DNA of 64,000 nucleotides, taken from the NCBI RefSeq assembly GCF_950023065.1, contig NC_088680.1:42644559-42708558 (forward strand). Direction: 5' to 3'. This DNA comes from Planococcus citri. Its lineage: Eukaryota; Arthropoda; Insecta; Hemiptera; Pseudococcidae. The notes beneath the pieces are model-generated. The model saw only the letters and a program-made list of their open reading frames with translations, searched no databases and was not told the origin of the DNA. Of this stretch, positions 13,983 through 25,936 are shown piece after piece. A program made the position numbers and the translations under genes. Position 1 is the stretch's first letter. The number at the start of each line of letters is the position of its first letter.

Positions 13983-15395
13983 CAGGCATAAAATTCGGTC
14001 ACTTAAAAAGTGACTTTTTCACTATTTCACTTGCAAGTCATTTTTTGTCACTATTTCGGCAAAACTGGCCTGAAAAAGTGGTTTTGGTCACTTTTTTTTT
14101 TGAAGATTTGTCGTGTTAAAAAGAAAAAGTGCAAAATTTTAGGAAATGAACAATATTTTTCATGAAAATCCTAGAATCATAACTTTAAAAAAAATTAGAA
14201 AACGACAGTTCAACATATAAAATGTAAGACGATGTGATTGGATAGAGCCGATATTTTCTAAACTGTACAAAGGTAGATCGAAAGATCAGGCAAAAATTTA
14301 TCACCTGTCAGAATTTCAAGCGCTAAAGTCCCTTTTTCGATTTTTGGCGAATTTTTGAAAATCAAATTTAGACTAAAAATGGGGAAAAATTAGAATTTTA
14401 CCAAATTGACCAAGAAAACTGAAATTTGGGATATACCCTGTTTTCGACACTCCAAACCGATTGGGAACTGTTTCAACCCATTTTGAGCAATTCTGGAGCC
14501 TCCAGCAGATTTTTGAAACTCGCTGGAGGCTTCAAAACGACTTTAAACCCACCAGCAGTCGACTTCGTAGCGTATTGAAATTAGTTTACAGAATGAATTT
14601 CGGCTTTCCATCTCCATTTGATGAAATTTTGGGAAATTTCAAGTTTCAAAAATCTACTGGAGGCTCCAGTAATTTTCAAAAAGTCGCTGGAGGCTCCAAA
14701 ACAACTTTAAATCTACTTGCGACTTCGTGGCGTATCAAAATTAGTTTGCAGAATGAATTTCGACTTTCCAACTCCATTGAATGAAATTTTGTGGGAATTT
14801 CGAGTTTCAAAAATCTGCTGGAGGTTCCAGAACTGCTCAAAAAGGGTTGAATGGGTTGAAACAGTTTCCAATCGATTTGGCGTGTCAAAAATAGGGTATA
14901 CCTCAAATTTCAGCTTTTTTGGTCAATTTGGTAAAATTTTGATATTTCCCCTCAGTTTTGGCCTAAAGATTTTCAAAAATTCACCAAAAATTGAAAAAGG
15001 CACTTTGATACTTGAAATTTTGACAGGTGAAATTTTTGCCTGATTTTGTACGGTTTAAAAAATGTTGTGAAAGTCCTATGTTGGAACGCAAAATTTGCGA
15101 TTTCGGCTGACTTGTTAATTAAACTGGCCTTCATTTTGTAAGTAGGGCCACTTTTTTTTGAGGACAAGGGTTAGAAATATTCCTTAGGACTCCCCCTATA
15201 AGGAAAAAGTTGTCCCGGAGGATCGAGGGGGTGGGGTGCAATAGATCCATGTGTGGGCTCCCCGACTAACATAATATATACTTTGCTCTCATTTCTCGAA
15301 ATTTTGGTCACTTTTTCTCAAATTTTTGGTCACTTTTTTGCTATTTTTTGGTCACTTAGGTCACAAGAAAAATTGAATAGTGGATTTCATGCCTG
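13983..15395. mobile_element. Non-autonomous inverted-repeat DNA element, 1.4 kb, 6 bp target duplication
   Basis: The left end reads CAGGCATAAAATTC. The right end, reverse-complemented, reads CAGGCATGAAATCC (12 of 14 identical). ATCTTG occurs directly outside both ends (13977-13982 and 15396-15401), as expected for a target-site duplication. Subterminal GTCACTTTTT/GGTCAC words recur at both ends (13998-14095 and 15300-15365). The interior carries the large foldback described separately. There is no transposase. Superfamily is not assigned: subterminal repeats suggest hAT-like, but a 6 bp duplication is short for that group. Confidence 0.7.
14285..15270. repeat. Foldback repeat with CTGGAGGCTCCAG units (copy A)
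   Basis: Left arm (about 14290-14560) and right arm (about 14810-15045) are inverted copies: ATTTATCACCTGTCAGAATT on the left matches the complement of CTTGAAATTTTGACAGGTGA on the right. Both continue inward through a GGGATATACC-like block and a GGAGCCTCCAG / CTGGAGGTTCCAG block. The centre (about 14521-14820) contains two imperfect direct units with a period of about 164 bases, each starting CGCTGGAGGC. The right border at 15211-15270 is GC-rich and matches the left border of the copy at 53.94 kb, sharing GGATCTATTGCACCCC in the inverted sense. Confidence 0.75.
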
Positions 15396-16999
15396 ATCTT
15401 GCCAGAACCTTGAAAATTTTTAATTTCCACATCAAGTTGGTGAAAATTTGTCAACAATTTTCGATTATATTTCATAAGCCCTCAATAAAAAATATTTTCA
15501 TGAAAAACATCTAAAATTTTTGATAAACATTGTCTTTAATCATATTTTTTATTCTGGTTAAAAACTGAGAAAAGTTGATGAAAATGACAAAAATTAGTGA
15601 CGAAATACAATTAAGAAAAGTTTCATAAAATATAGCGAAATATTATGAGAAAAAATTACTTGAAATTGTAAAAAAAGTAGTTAAACTAATTAATAAGTAA
15701 ATGGTCATAAATTGGGAAATATTTTCAATTTTTCAAAATTTGACCACTTTTTTGTTCTGTATTTGATTTTATTTTTTTAATATGATAAAATTTCAATTGA
15801 TGTACTATTCGAAAACAATACGTGACTTTGCGGAATTCCCTCTGGTCTTCTAAAGCTTTAATTTAAAAATTATCGATGACATGACATACTTACTTGTGGA
15901 AGTATATGGGCTATGACTTGGGCAAAATGCCATTAAAATCACCGCCAGTCAATTCCATTGATCACGCATACTCTGCTTTTAAAAATAATTCGATAGTCTA
16001 CTTCTGATCCTAAATATGTACGACATTCTCGTCTACCTAAGTATATCGAGATCTCGATTTTGAACCAATTTTCTCAATTTTTTTGGTTACGAGGAAAGTC
16101 AAGTTGAATGAAAGGTGCATCAGAGTGTATTACCTTTTTTGCTAGAAATCGAACGTTTCATTTACCGGAATACCGATTAAATAACTCGCGATGCTGGAGA
16201 AAGGAGAGGAGAAGAGACCACGATGATGAGAGGAACAAATAAAAACGCGTGTTTTGAAAGAAGCCGAGAGCCGGCGCGATATATAAAAGATGGTATCACG
16301 ATTACGGCAATATAAAGTTTTTTCAAGGTTAGAACACGAACACGTTCCGGTATCTGTAAAAGGGACCATGGTGAAAAAAAATGTGTACATGCGGCGGTGT
16401 ATTCGAATATTATGTATGACTATGATGCGAGCCGCGAGAATGTATGTGAGGAAGACTGATGAGGAGCAATAGGCAGGCATTTCATTCCGCTGGTTCTTTT
16501 CAGTATGTTTTCGGTGTACCTACTACCTATGCCTTTTTATGCTTCGTATCGTAAGAGTAAAGTCTACGTGTTCTTAATAAACACGTACATAATGCCATAG
16601 GTTTAGGTAATATTAAACGTACCGAAATTAATTTCTTTCAAACTTCATTACGCTCGATTACACCTATACCTTGCTCATTGCTGGCTGGTTTCGAGCTACA
16701 CATACGAGAACGCGTTTAATACTCGAGTTCGAGTGCCTTCTGACTCCCCGAGGGGCCTTGTTAGTTGACCATTGTTTATCTATAAGAAATCGAATTTTGA
16801 TGGGGTAATATGGGTTAGAATGTTTTCTGTTTCTATAATGTAAAAAGAACACGGTGATTTACTGTGGTGGTGGTGTAAGCTGGTGTGAGTTTCACGAAAA
16901 AAGGACGCCAGTGAAATTTTGAAAAAAATATCTTAAACTGTTGGATCAACCCATCTGACCCTTTTTCATAACTTCTATATTCAACTTTCGAAAGTTTGT

Positions 17000-17270
17000 T
17001 GAAAGCATCAGAATTGCTCGAAGCGGTTCGAAATATTTTCCATTTCCAATCAAGGGACGAGGTTGAAAATAGGGTACCTAGTCTATTTTATTCTCATATT
17101 ACCAAATTTCAGCTTTCTACGTAGGTCAGTTTGGCAAAATTTTGATTTTTTTTTTTGTTGCATTTTTGGTTAAAATTTGGGATTTGAAAGATTCGCCAAA
17201 AATCAAGAGATGTACTTCAGCACTAAAAATGCTGGCTGGTGATGTCTACCTAGTTTGAAAAATTTTCTAT
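17000..17270. repeat. Decayed arm of the same foldback family (copy C)
   Basis: The order of blocks follows the right arm of copy A: a TTTCCAATC block, an AAAATAGGGTA block, ACCAAATTTCAGCTTT, GTCAGTTTGGCAAAATTTTG, a diverged middle, then CGCCAAAAATCAAGAG and a GCTGGTGATG end. Identity is visibly lower than between A and B, so this is an older, truncated copy. Confidence 0.55.
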
Positions 17271-17569
17271 CGTTGAGGGTAGGTCGATGTACCTCCTTTG
17301 TCAGGTGATTTTTTTGCTTGGAAGGTGGCTGAAAAAGTATCACTCAACAACTACTTACTCAGTTTACGGAACTATATAAAATTTGGTTCAAACTCGACTT
17401 TAAAATGCATTGGTGGTGGTTTGGAGTTGTTCCACAGTTTGCAGAGAATTTTTTTTTTAGTTCTCAAAAAAAAAGTTCAAAATATGGGTTTGGAATCAGT
17501 GGAAACGAATTTTGAATTTACGCTTAATTAATCAACTTCTTCAAATCTATAGAAACTTTGAAAATCCTC

Positions 17570-18230
17570 TGAAGGATTCAGAACGCCTCGCCATAAGTCT
17601 TGGTTTTTGTCAAAAATTGTCAAAAAGTGTTGTATCTTCCCAAAAGTTGCTATAAATTGGGATTTTTTTTGCAAAAAATTCCAAATATTTCACTTTTTTT
17701 CATAAATTGCCCAAAAGCATCACTTTGCTACCAAAAGTGACCATAAAGCTTTGATTTTTTGTTCAAATTGTTGAAGCTTTGTATTCCAATATTTTCCAAA
17801 AAAATGTAGTAAAAAGTTTCACATTTTTCGACAAAAATTATTAAAAAAAGGTCTTTATTGCATTTTTTGTAAAAATTTCCCAAAAATCTCACTTTTTGCC
17901 AAAAGTTGACAAAAATGCTTACTTTTTACCAAATTGCTGAAAAATTCTACTTTTTACTTAAAAATGCCAAAAATTGCCAAAAAGTCTCTTTTTTGCTGAA
18001 ATGAAAGTTGTCATGAAATTTCACTTTTTTTTCCAAAAATTATTAAAAATTGTCGTTTTTTTTCAAAAAAATTCCTAATGTTTTAATTTTTTTCAAAAAT
18101 TACTGTAAAGTTTCACTTTTTTGTCAAAAATGATCGAGCTCTGCGTTTGACTTAAAGTGTCAAAACCTCGTTTTTTTCTTTTTTTTTCTTTTTGTCAAAA
18201 ATCCTCTCTTTTATGGGTGAAAAAAATTAA
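17570..18230. repeat. Diverged low-complexity array (AAAATTGCCAAAAAGT...CACTTTTTT), locus 1
   Basis: Short blocks of the type AAAATTGCCAAAAAGTCTC followed by ACTTTTTTGCC recur about twenty times with heavy variation. The same pattern and orientation recur at 37590-37940 and 58120-58900. It looks like an AT-rich satellite-like sequence dispersed in this genome rather than random AT-rich DNA. Confidence 0.6.
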
Positions 18231-20889
18231 AGAATTCTGTAGAAACTGAATTGCTCGTCAGTTTAATTTTTCTCAACTTGCTTTAAAAGTTTTTCTGTCG
18301 ATCAGATGAAGATTCCTTCCTTGTGAGTAAAAAATTATTATTAATTATAATTTTTCAGATCCCTTTTCTATCAGCCGAAAGCTTTAGAATGATTCCACCC
18401 TTAATTGACTCAGGAGATCGAAATTTTTGATTAATTGAATCAAATTTTAGCTTTCTATTACAATTTAAACAAATGGTAGGTAGGTAATTTTTTGCACAGG
18501 AAATGTAGACCAGATTTATCACATTTGCATTTAAAATAAAAAACAAACACAAATCATGCCTTTGGATATTTTTAAAGCAATATTTTTCGATTCAATGACG
18601 TTGTAAAGTATATAAATTAATACACATTTTTATATATTAAAAAAAAAAAAAAAAAGTGAAATTGTAATTTCAAGTCTTTCTAAAAATATATTGTTTTCTT
18701 TCCATCAATCAAACGCTTGTTATAATTCGAATAATTCGCATTATAGTATTATCTACAGATATTGAACAAAATGAACACGTGCAAAAAAACAAATATAAAC
18801 TCAATCACACTACGTATACCAAACAGCTTGTTTTGCTATGTACCTAGATGAAGAAAAGCCAATTCTAACAAGAGAACTTTTGCAACTCGTTAACTCCGAT
18901 CGAGCTGAAAATTTGACTCACTGAAATTTTTTAGCACGATAGTTTAAATTTTTTCCTCAATGATTTCAAACTGAGTTTTGCTATTTCAAAATGAAAAATA
19001 AAAAAAATTGTTCATAATAGCAGGTACCCTAATATCCCTTCTTCGTCCCTTCCCACCCTCCTCCCCCATTCACAATCGTGACTTAAATTGATAGATTTAA
19101 TTAAAAGTGTAGCATGTAATTAGTTGAAGTGTGAGATGAGTGATTATTAATTAAAATTAACTAATCCACGATTTTATTTTTCTATGTTTCAGGTGAGTAC
19201 GAATTTGCATTGCAAGAGTATCTAATGTGTACCTCATCTATGCCATGTGCTAGTATGAGGATGAGTAAGTCATTTTATAATTTATTGTACGAGTATGAAT
19301 CTCCTATACCTATTTAGGTATATTGATGAAGTGAAGCAATTTATCATTTTTGCTTCATGTTTTCCATGTTTCAAACACGGAGACATCCAGACCATTTCGA
19401 GGTTTCGAAATTTGTTTTACGACTTTTTTTCTCTAAAAGTTGAGATGACTTCTATTTTAATTTTGCTCAAGGATATTGAACCAAATGAATCACATTTCGC
19501 TGACGAAAGATAGGAAAAGTGGTGATAGCGGTTTTCATTTCATTTTTAGATTTTCCTTCCTCAAATTTGTCTAAGAATAGCCGTTGAACTTCCAAAAGTT
19601 CCTTATTTTAGAAGTTGTGAAATCTCTGATTGTTTGAAAATAATGAGATTGAGAGATAAGCATTATTTTATCAAAGCTGGAAAATTATGATGAGGGGTAG
19701 GAAGTTAGAATCTTTATAAAAAGCACATTTTTAAAGTATATACCTGTCATCCAAATGTACTTATCAGCCAAATTTTAGCCTTTTACATTCATCAATTAGG
19801 GTAGATTTTCAGCCTCTTAGGTCAATTTGGACTCAGGATTGGCCAAGGGCGTGATATAGTTGACACAAAGTTTCTCTCCTCCTAATTGCTCCAAAATTCT
19901 GATTTTTAAAAATAATGCGTCTTTTATATCCCCCTCCCCCAATCGGGTTTACTTATTGTAAATCGTATCATTCTAAAATTTTATCCAGAAAACCATCAAC
20001 AACGCAAGACTTCCTCGTGCTCTGCTTCTAAGAATTTTTCCAACGGTTTAGGTTTATGTGGGTCACACATTGAACACCTAACAACACGCGTTTTTAAATT
20101 CACTGCCACAAGAAAACTCCCATTAGGTAGGTACTGGGTATAATTTGCATCGTTCGTATCAACGATGACTCGCATCAAGACCCAACAATTACTCTTATCT
20201 CGATACACATATTAAACGCTCCATGTGCTATAATTTCGAAAGAAAAAAAGACATTTTTTTTTCTCTCATTTCTATACGCTACATCGCACCCATACGTACT
20301 TATACATATAGTACTTGCTACTTGCGCTCGCATATAGGATGGCGGCTTGACGGCGGCGTTTCCGCAACAGGAAGTGCATTGTGTACACCGATCACGTGAA
20401 ATTCTTGTACATTTTTCCCCATTTCTGTATACTTATACCGAGGAACAGAAATTAATAACTTAATTAAACGGCTGCATAATGTCGATGTAGCAATTTAACT
20501 CTCGCCTTCGTCCGCCCTCTATTCTAGATATTTCGAGTTTGAATCGGAAAAATTTCTTCACGCACCGGAAATCGTGACGTAATGAACTGATAGTACCCTC
20601 GTGGTACGATGCGATACGATACTACTTAGGATTGCATGTGTATTTACTTACTTGTATACATAGTACATACATTGTACGGCATACAAAGCATCGAACTAAC
20701 TTGAGTTACATACTTACCTATAATCTATGATATCCTTTCCAGCTCTCCATTGTCACGTGCTTTGAATTTTGGGACCCTCTGGGCTTTCACATTTTAAAGG
20801 ACCCAGGTCATCCCAAATTACTATGCACTCTCCATGATTTTTTAAATCCTAGTGGAAAGAGGGATAAACTTTGAAACATCGTTTAGGGT

Positions 20890-21640
20890 GTTTTTTTAAA
20901 AAAAAGACATTAACTGGAAGAAAAATCATAACCCTTAAGGTGGTTTTATCAATATTTCTATACTAATTTGAGACAATTTTTAAAAAACGACATTAGCTGG
21001 AAAGCGAATCTTAACTCTTACAGTGGTTTTTGTTTACTCAAAAATGTTAATTTTGATACAATGCACTGGTTTGAGAAACAACGACGTTAACTAAGGGAAG
21101 AATTCAAACTTTTCAGGTGGTTTTGTTAATTTTGTTATTTATTCGAAGCATTTCTTGTAAAAAGGACGTTATCTGGAAGGAGAATCATAATCCTTAAAGT
21201 GGTTTTGTTGATGCATGCAGATGGTTGTTTGGAAAACGACGTTATGTAAAAAGTAAATTTGTAGAATTTTCGAAGGTAGTTTTTGTCAATATCTGATATC
21301 TCATCATTCATTTGTTGATCCAGATTTTCTAAAAACAACATTAGCAGGAGGGAGAATCAGTGCTCTTGAAGCGGTTTTGTTAATGTAGAGTTTCATTTGG
21401 AACAGTGATTTAAAAAACGGCGTTAGCAGAAGGGTGAATTAAACATCGTTATGCCAATTGCGTTATACTTTTGAAGTATTTTTGATAAACGACATTAGCC
21501 AGAAAGAGAATCGTATTCTTTAAGGTGGTTTTAATTAATGATATAAATTCATCTTTATTTGGGATCGTTTTAGCATGATTTTAGCTGTTTAGGGAAATCA
21601 TTGTTCTTGAAGTGGTTTTGTTGTTCTTTGACCAAATTCT
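20890..21640. repeat. Degenerate tandem array, unit about 75-105 bases
   Basis: The core words AAACGACRTTARCTGGAAG, then GAATCATAATCCTTAA, then GGTGGTTTTGTTAAT come back in the same order and orientation eight or nine times (near 20905, 20985, 21090, 21165, 21235, 21330, 21415, 21488 and a worn last one near 21590). The spacers vary in length. Units have diverged strongly, so the array is old. Confidence 0.75.
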
Positions 21641-21649
21641 CTGTATTTT

Positions 21650-23160
21650 ACGAACTTTTAGTCGTTTTTTAATTTTTTAAATCACTTTTACAAGTTTTTA
21701 CAATATCTTGCAATTTTTTCATGAGTTGAATTTTCAGTTACTTTTACGTCAATTTTATAGGAGTTTTCATGATATTTTGTCCTTTTTGGTAAAATTTGAA
21801 AATTATGCTCCCTTTCTGTATAATGTTTGATCAATTTTTTGTTATTTTCATTTTTTTTTTTTTGATACTTCAAGTATTGCAAGATTTTGTTCGAATTTTG
21901 AAATGGCACCTCTAACTACACACCACACAACATGTACTGTAGTCGATATCTAATGTTTTATAATATGTATTTTCAACAAATATTTTTGAGTCATTTTATC
22001 AACTTTTAGTCATTTTTAATTGTTACGTCAATTTCACCAGCTTTAGTGACATTTTATGCAATTTTTCAAAAGTTTTTCCAATGTTTATTAAAAATTTCAT
22101 CACTTTTTGGAAGGAAATTTTCAGTGATTTTTATTCCGATTTTAGGTATATAGTGTTTATGCTGTCCTCTACTTTGATAGGGTGTTTTCAAAATTTTATT
22201 CTGACAAGTGATATTTTTCATTAATTAATCTTTGTATTCTTTTTTAACTAGCCATCTGTTTGAATAATATTTTAATGAATTTTTACACAGTTTTCAGAAA
22301 ATTTTAATCTAGTTTTGCTCATTGTCCATAAATTTTTGTAATTTCCAGAAAAATCTAAACGATGTTTTGATCAATTCCAAGATGTTTTTATTAGCTTTAA
22401 AACGTTAATTTTTTTCGAATTTTTTTCAGTTTTAATAATATTTTCTGAAGTTTTGGAAATTTTTATTGCTATTTTACAATTTTCATAATGCTTTGATTAA
22501 TTTTTTAAAGAATTTATTTTACGAGCATTTTGACATGGATATAACAGTTATTTCATTTAATTTTTTCACTTTTCAACTATAATTTTGTTTTGATATGTCG
22601 AACATTCTATTCAGGATTTTATTCAAATTTTGAACTGTTCGTCATTTTCAGCTATTTCAAATTCAACAAATTTTCAAGCAGTTTTCGTTTTTGTGAAATT
22701 TTGGGACAGTTTTCCTGATTTCACATCAGATTTTGATAATTTAAAATAATATTTCGAGATACTCGTATTTATTAGCTGTGAGTCGGTTTTAATTGTTTTT
22801 GTATCATTTTTAACAAGCTTTAACAATATTGCATGTTATTTTTTTTTACCTGATTTCGATCAATTTTGGGAATCTTTCTTCAGTTTTTGGAGATTTTTTA
22901 GTGATTTTTGCAACATTTCATTTTTATTTTGATAATTTAGATTCTTCATGTATTGATTATTTTTGAACAATGATTTGCGATTATTACGAAATTTTGCTCG
23001 ATTTTTGATATTTTTTTTTGGCCATTTTTGCAGTTCTTAACTTCTTATATGTATGATACTTTAGCAATTTTTGCAATACCTATTTGATTCAGTTTTCAAA
23101 ATGTTTAGTGAATTTTCTGAACGATTTTCGCATGATTTTGTTCAAAATTTTCATCTTATT
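21650..23160. repeat. T-rich diverged repeat field
   Basis: This is a 1.5 kb stretch dominated by variants of CAATTTTTCAnnATTTTTGC and related words, in the opposite sense to the arrays at 17.6 and 58.1 kb. No exact unit can be fixed by eye; it may be a very old array of the same family. No coding signal. Confidence 0.35.
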
Positions 23161-24239
23161 TCATCAATTTTATTAATTAATTATGTAGGTAGGTACCTAG
23201 TTTTCAATGGTTTCTCCAGCTAAAAGCAACATTTTGGTTTTTAATTCGTTTTTGAAGTAATTTTAATAAAAAATTTAGCTATATTGTTACGAAAATGAAA
23301 GGAAAATGTTTTCATTTTTGGTCAAAATTTAGTCTCGTTTTTCGTTTGTCCTGTTAGAATTACGCGGCTATCAACGACCCCCAAACAATTGATTTTTATC
23401 GATAATATTCGGCTGTTTAAATCTTTTGGTTGTTATTTTTTTTGTAATCACGAGTTTTTATGTTGCGATTATTGTTGTCATGTTCGTTGTAGAGTAAACA
23501 TAACAGATCGTATTCACGATCTTTTAAAGTATAAGGTCTTTTTAGACCAAAACTTTGTCGTTGCAAAATTTGCGACTCAAAATATAAAACGTTGTTATTG
23601 TTGATGGAGTTATTTTTCGAGTATATTTGATTCGAGTACGGCCGTTTTTCCAACATATATTTTGGTAAATTTTGCGCAAATTTTCCAAAATTTTAAATTT
23701 ATAATCTTGGATAATGCCATTTTGCTATGGGGAAGTATTTTTAAGGGAAAATGCTAAAAATTGTGTAAAAATGTTGCATAAAGTCATAAAGTGGCATATA
23801 GTTTTGAAAAGAAAAGATCATCAGGTCAGGTGTGGAACACATTGCTACTCGTAGATCAGTTTCTGTCGAAAGGAATGTGACACTAGTCTTCCTCTTTTCC
23901 TCGCCGCTGTCTCCTTGGCATCTTGTTGAACCTTACGATGTGATGTGGTTATTTGTTTCATGTTCGCAAATATTGTTTTATCAATTTTTTCATCGTTATA
24001 TCATTTTTGAAGTGGTCAATATGTCAACATGGCTGTGTCTGTGTCACTCAGCCTTTGTGAATTTCTCATCTTTCAAGATCAACACTCTATTCTCAACTCG
24101 TATTACGTTTCTTAATAGCAACTTAATGCGGTATAGTGCATTACAATCGTTACAGTACTCTACACGCATTATTTTATATTCATCACGTGAATGAGAGATG
24201 ATGATGAAGTATGGAGAGAAGTTTGATGAAGTTGATATG
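23161..24239. other. Presumed intron before the 24.2 kb CpG-rich block
   Basis: AT-rich sequence; a frame at 23832-24194 reads through without recognisable motif. A TAGGTAGGTACCTAG word lies near 23190. Confidence 0.45.
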
Positions 24240-24661
24240 ACCTGAACTAACACGTCCAAATAAGACTCTCGGGAGAGGCACACACGGCGGCGATCTTCGG
24301 TCTTCGTTCTTCGTTACTGGTTCGCGGGTACGATGCGACATTTTGAGAACCCCTGCGAACTCGCAAACTCTCTGGCTCTCCGAATATAATTATGTAGTAT
24401 TGCCCCTTGATATACGTATATGTACGTAGACGAACGTACGTGTGTGTACGTGTAGTATATCTTGGAAGTTGGAATGAACGTGGAACGTTGATGACGAGAG
24501 AGTCGAGAGGTAGCTACGAGTCGGGGAAGGGTGGAGGGGGTGGACGCGGCGAGTTTGTGTGAAGCAGGCGCATCTTTCGGGTAGTCGGCGGGAGGAGTGG
24601 AGAACGGGAGAGTTTACGTTTAACGTCGAGTAAGAATCAACATCGTCGTGTCGGCGTAATG
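24240..24661 (+). promoter_or_regulatory. Promoter-like block and probable 5' UTR exon ending at a donor
   Basis: The sequence changes abruptly from AT-rich to a GC- and CpG-rich stretch (the CGGCGGCGATC area, then GTCGAGAGG, GGACGCGGC and GTCGGCGGGAGG). It ends at a strong donor, GTAATG|GTGAGTAAA, with GT at 24662. This is the typical look of an alternative first, mostly untranslated exon. The last three bases before the donor are ATG (24659-24661). Joined to the acceptor at 44160, that ATG opens a 33-codon reading frame that stops well before the Imp start at 44341. Joined to 62180, it meets a stop after two more codons. It therefore does not supply an Imp N-terminus in either case. Confidence 0.4.
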
Positions 24662-25690
24662 GTGAGTAAACCAACACCACTACGGACACACACCGGTACC
24701 GGCGTTCGTTGATAGAAAGGAGGGGGTAACGTGTACTCCACGCACTACGTGGCGATCGTTGTGGCGTCTTCTCAAAACAATTCGCGATTTCGCTCTCGTT
24801 CGTATTTTATCTCGCGTTTATTCGGTCGCTTGTTCTTGTGTTGCGCTTTTTTTACTCCTGTTTCCCCCTGTTCTTTTTTTTTTTTTTCGTTAAATAATTT
24901 TTAGTTCGGTTTTGATGAAAATACCCATAGATATACGCGTGTTGTTGTGGTGATCGGTGTGTCTATTATACTGATGTTGTGTTAGTGAAGTGGAATAATT
25001 TTGATCTTCGAAGTTTGTTGTCGGTGCGTGTATGGTTTTGGTGTGTTTTTTTTGACATATCGGAATCAATATTGGAGTGGTTATTCACGCTCATCATTTT
25101 TGCCACCGAGTGAAAAATTTTTTTGGATGTTGTGTCGCGCTGTTGCGCCAACCTCTAGCTCGATTCAGTTCGCTGATCTAACATCGTCGGCTAAAATAAT
25201 GTAATTATTTCATTATCGTGTTATTTTTCATTCTAGATTAGTTCGTATATAGCTTTTGTATTTTCGTGTTTGTTGCTAATCATTACGGCGTACCTGTACC
25301 TGCGGTGCTAATAAGCGACATGTCGACGTGCTGCGGGCCCCATAACCAGTGTTGTCATTTCGAACGGAATTTTTCGATGCGGAAAATTTTTCCATATGTA
25401 AAGTACCCGCGTTTTTGTTTCTTTTTTTTGTACGTCTACGTGTGGTTCCGTTTAGTATCTAAAGTACCTGACTGAGGTTTATCTATCGATCGAAAGTTAT
25501 ATTTTGGTAAAATGACGGCATCGCAGAGCACCAGACTACAGGTGAATTTCGATCTGTTATCTCTCTGAGGTGTTTTGTTTACGCGAAGCTTTGAAATGTG
25601 TACGTGGGTTACGACAAAGGCGTATCGTACGAAAAATTCACCAGATTGTGGCAACACTGCGAGGTGTTGAAAGTTGAAAACACGAAAAAT
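24662..25690. other. CpG-richer intronic block without a recognised gene
   Basis: Base composition stays higher in CG than in typical intron up to about 26.1 kb. An ATG at 25320 opens a 50-codon Cys/His-rich then aromatic frame that resembles nothing I know. A second ATG at 25512 opens a frame that stops soon. Both look like chance frames in promoter-proximal DNA. Confidence 0.4.
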
Positions 25691-25936
25691 ATGGGCGAAA
25701 ATGATCGGCGTGTGTCGTGTTTGTTTGTGTGGGATGAAGGTTACGAAGAAATGGAAAAATTATGGTTATCGGACGAGGACTTTTTCCAACGTGTCGATAC
25801 CGGACCGGCTTCGGCTTCGGTTTCGGGTTCGATTTATAACCTAACGAGCATCGCCTCCTCGCCTGACGCGGCAGCGACCAAGGCAGCAGCGCCGGCCCCC
25901 GGAAATATGTACACGATGACGAAAAGAAATCGATAA
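25691..25936 (+). CDS. Hypothetical 81-residue protein
   Basis: I do not recognise this product. The ATG at 25691 (AAATATGGG) opens 81 codons ending in TAA. The first half is acidic with aromatic residues (FVWDEGYEEMEKLWLSDED), followed by a Ser/Ala/Pro-rich segment with an alanine-rich run and a basic end (MTKRNR). GC is well above the surroundings, especially over the Ala-rich part. There are no membrane spans, signal peptide or known motif. The frame stays open leftward to about 25598 without another ATG. It lies in the same CpG-rich block as the putative 5' exon at 24.2-24.7 kb. It could be a small gene nested in the Imp intron, part of an alternative 5' exon, or chance in a GC-rich island. 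Confidence 0.25.
   Translation: MGENDRRVSCLFVWDEGYEEMEKLWLSDEDFFQRVDTGPASASVSGSIYNLTSIASSPDAAATKAAAPAPGNMYTMTKRNR

Larger units (their letters stand above)
15402..20889. other. Presumed Imp intron, no gene recognised
   Basis: It contains the decayed foldback arm at 17.0-17.27 kb and the low-complexity array at 17.57-18.23 kb. A slightly GC-richer patch at 16140-16480 has open frames on both strands without motifs. Nothing else is supported. Confidence 0.5.
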
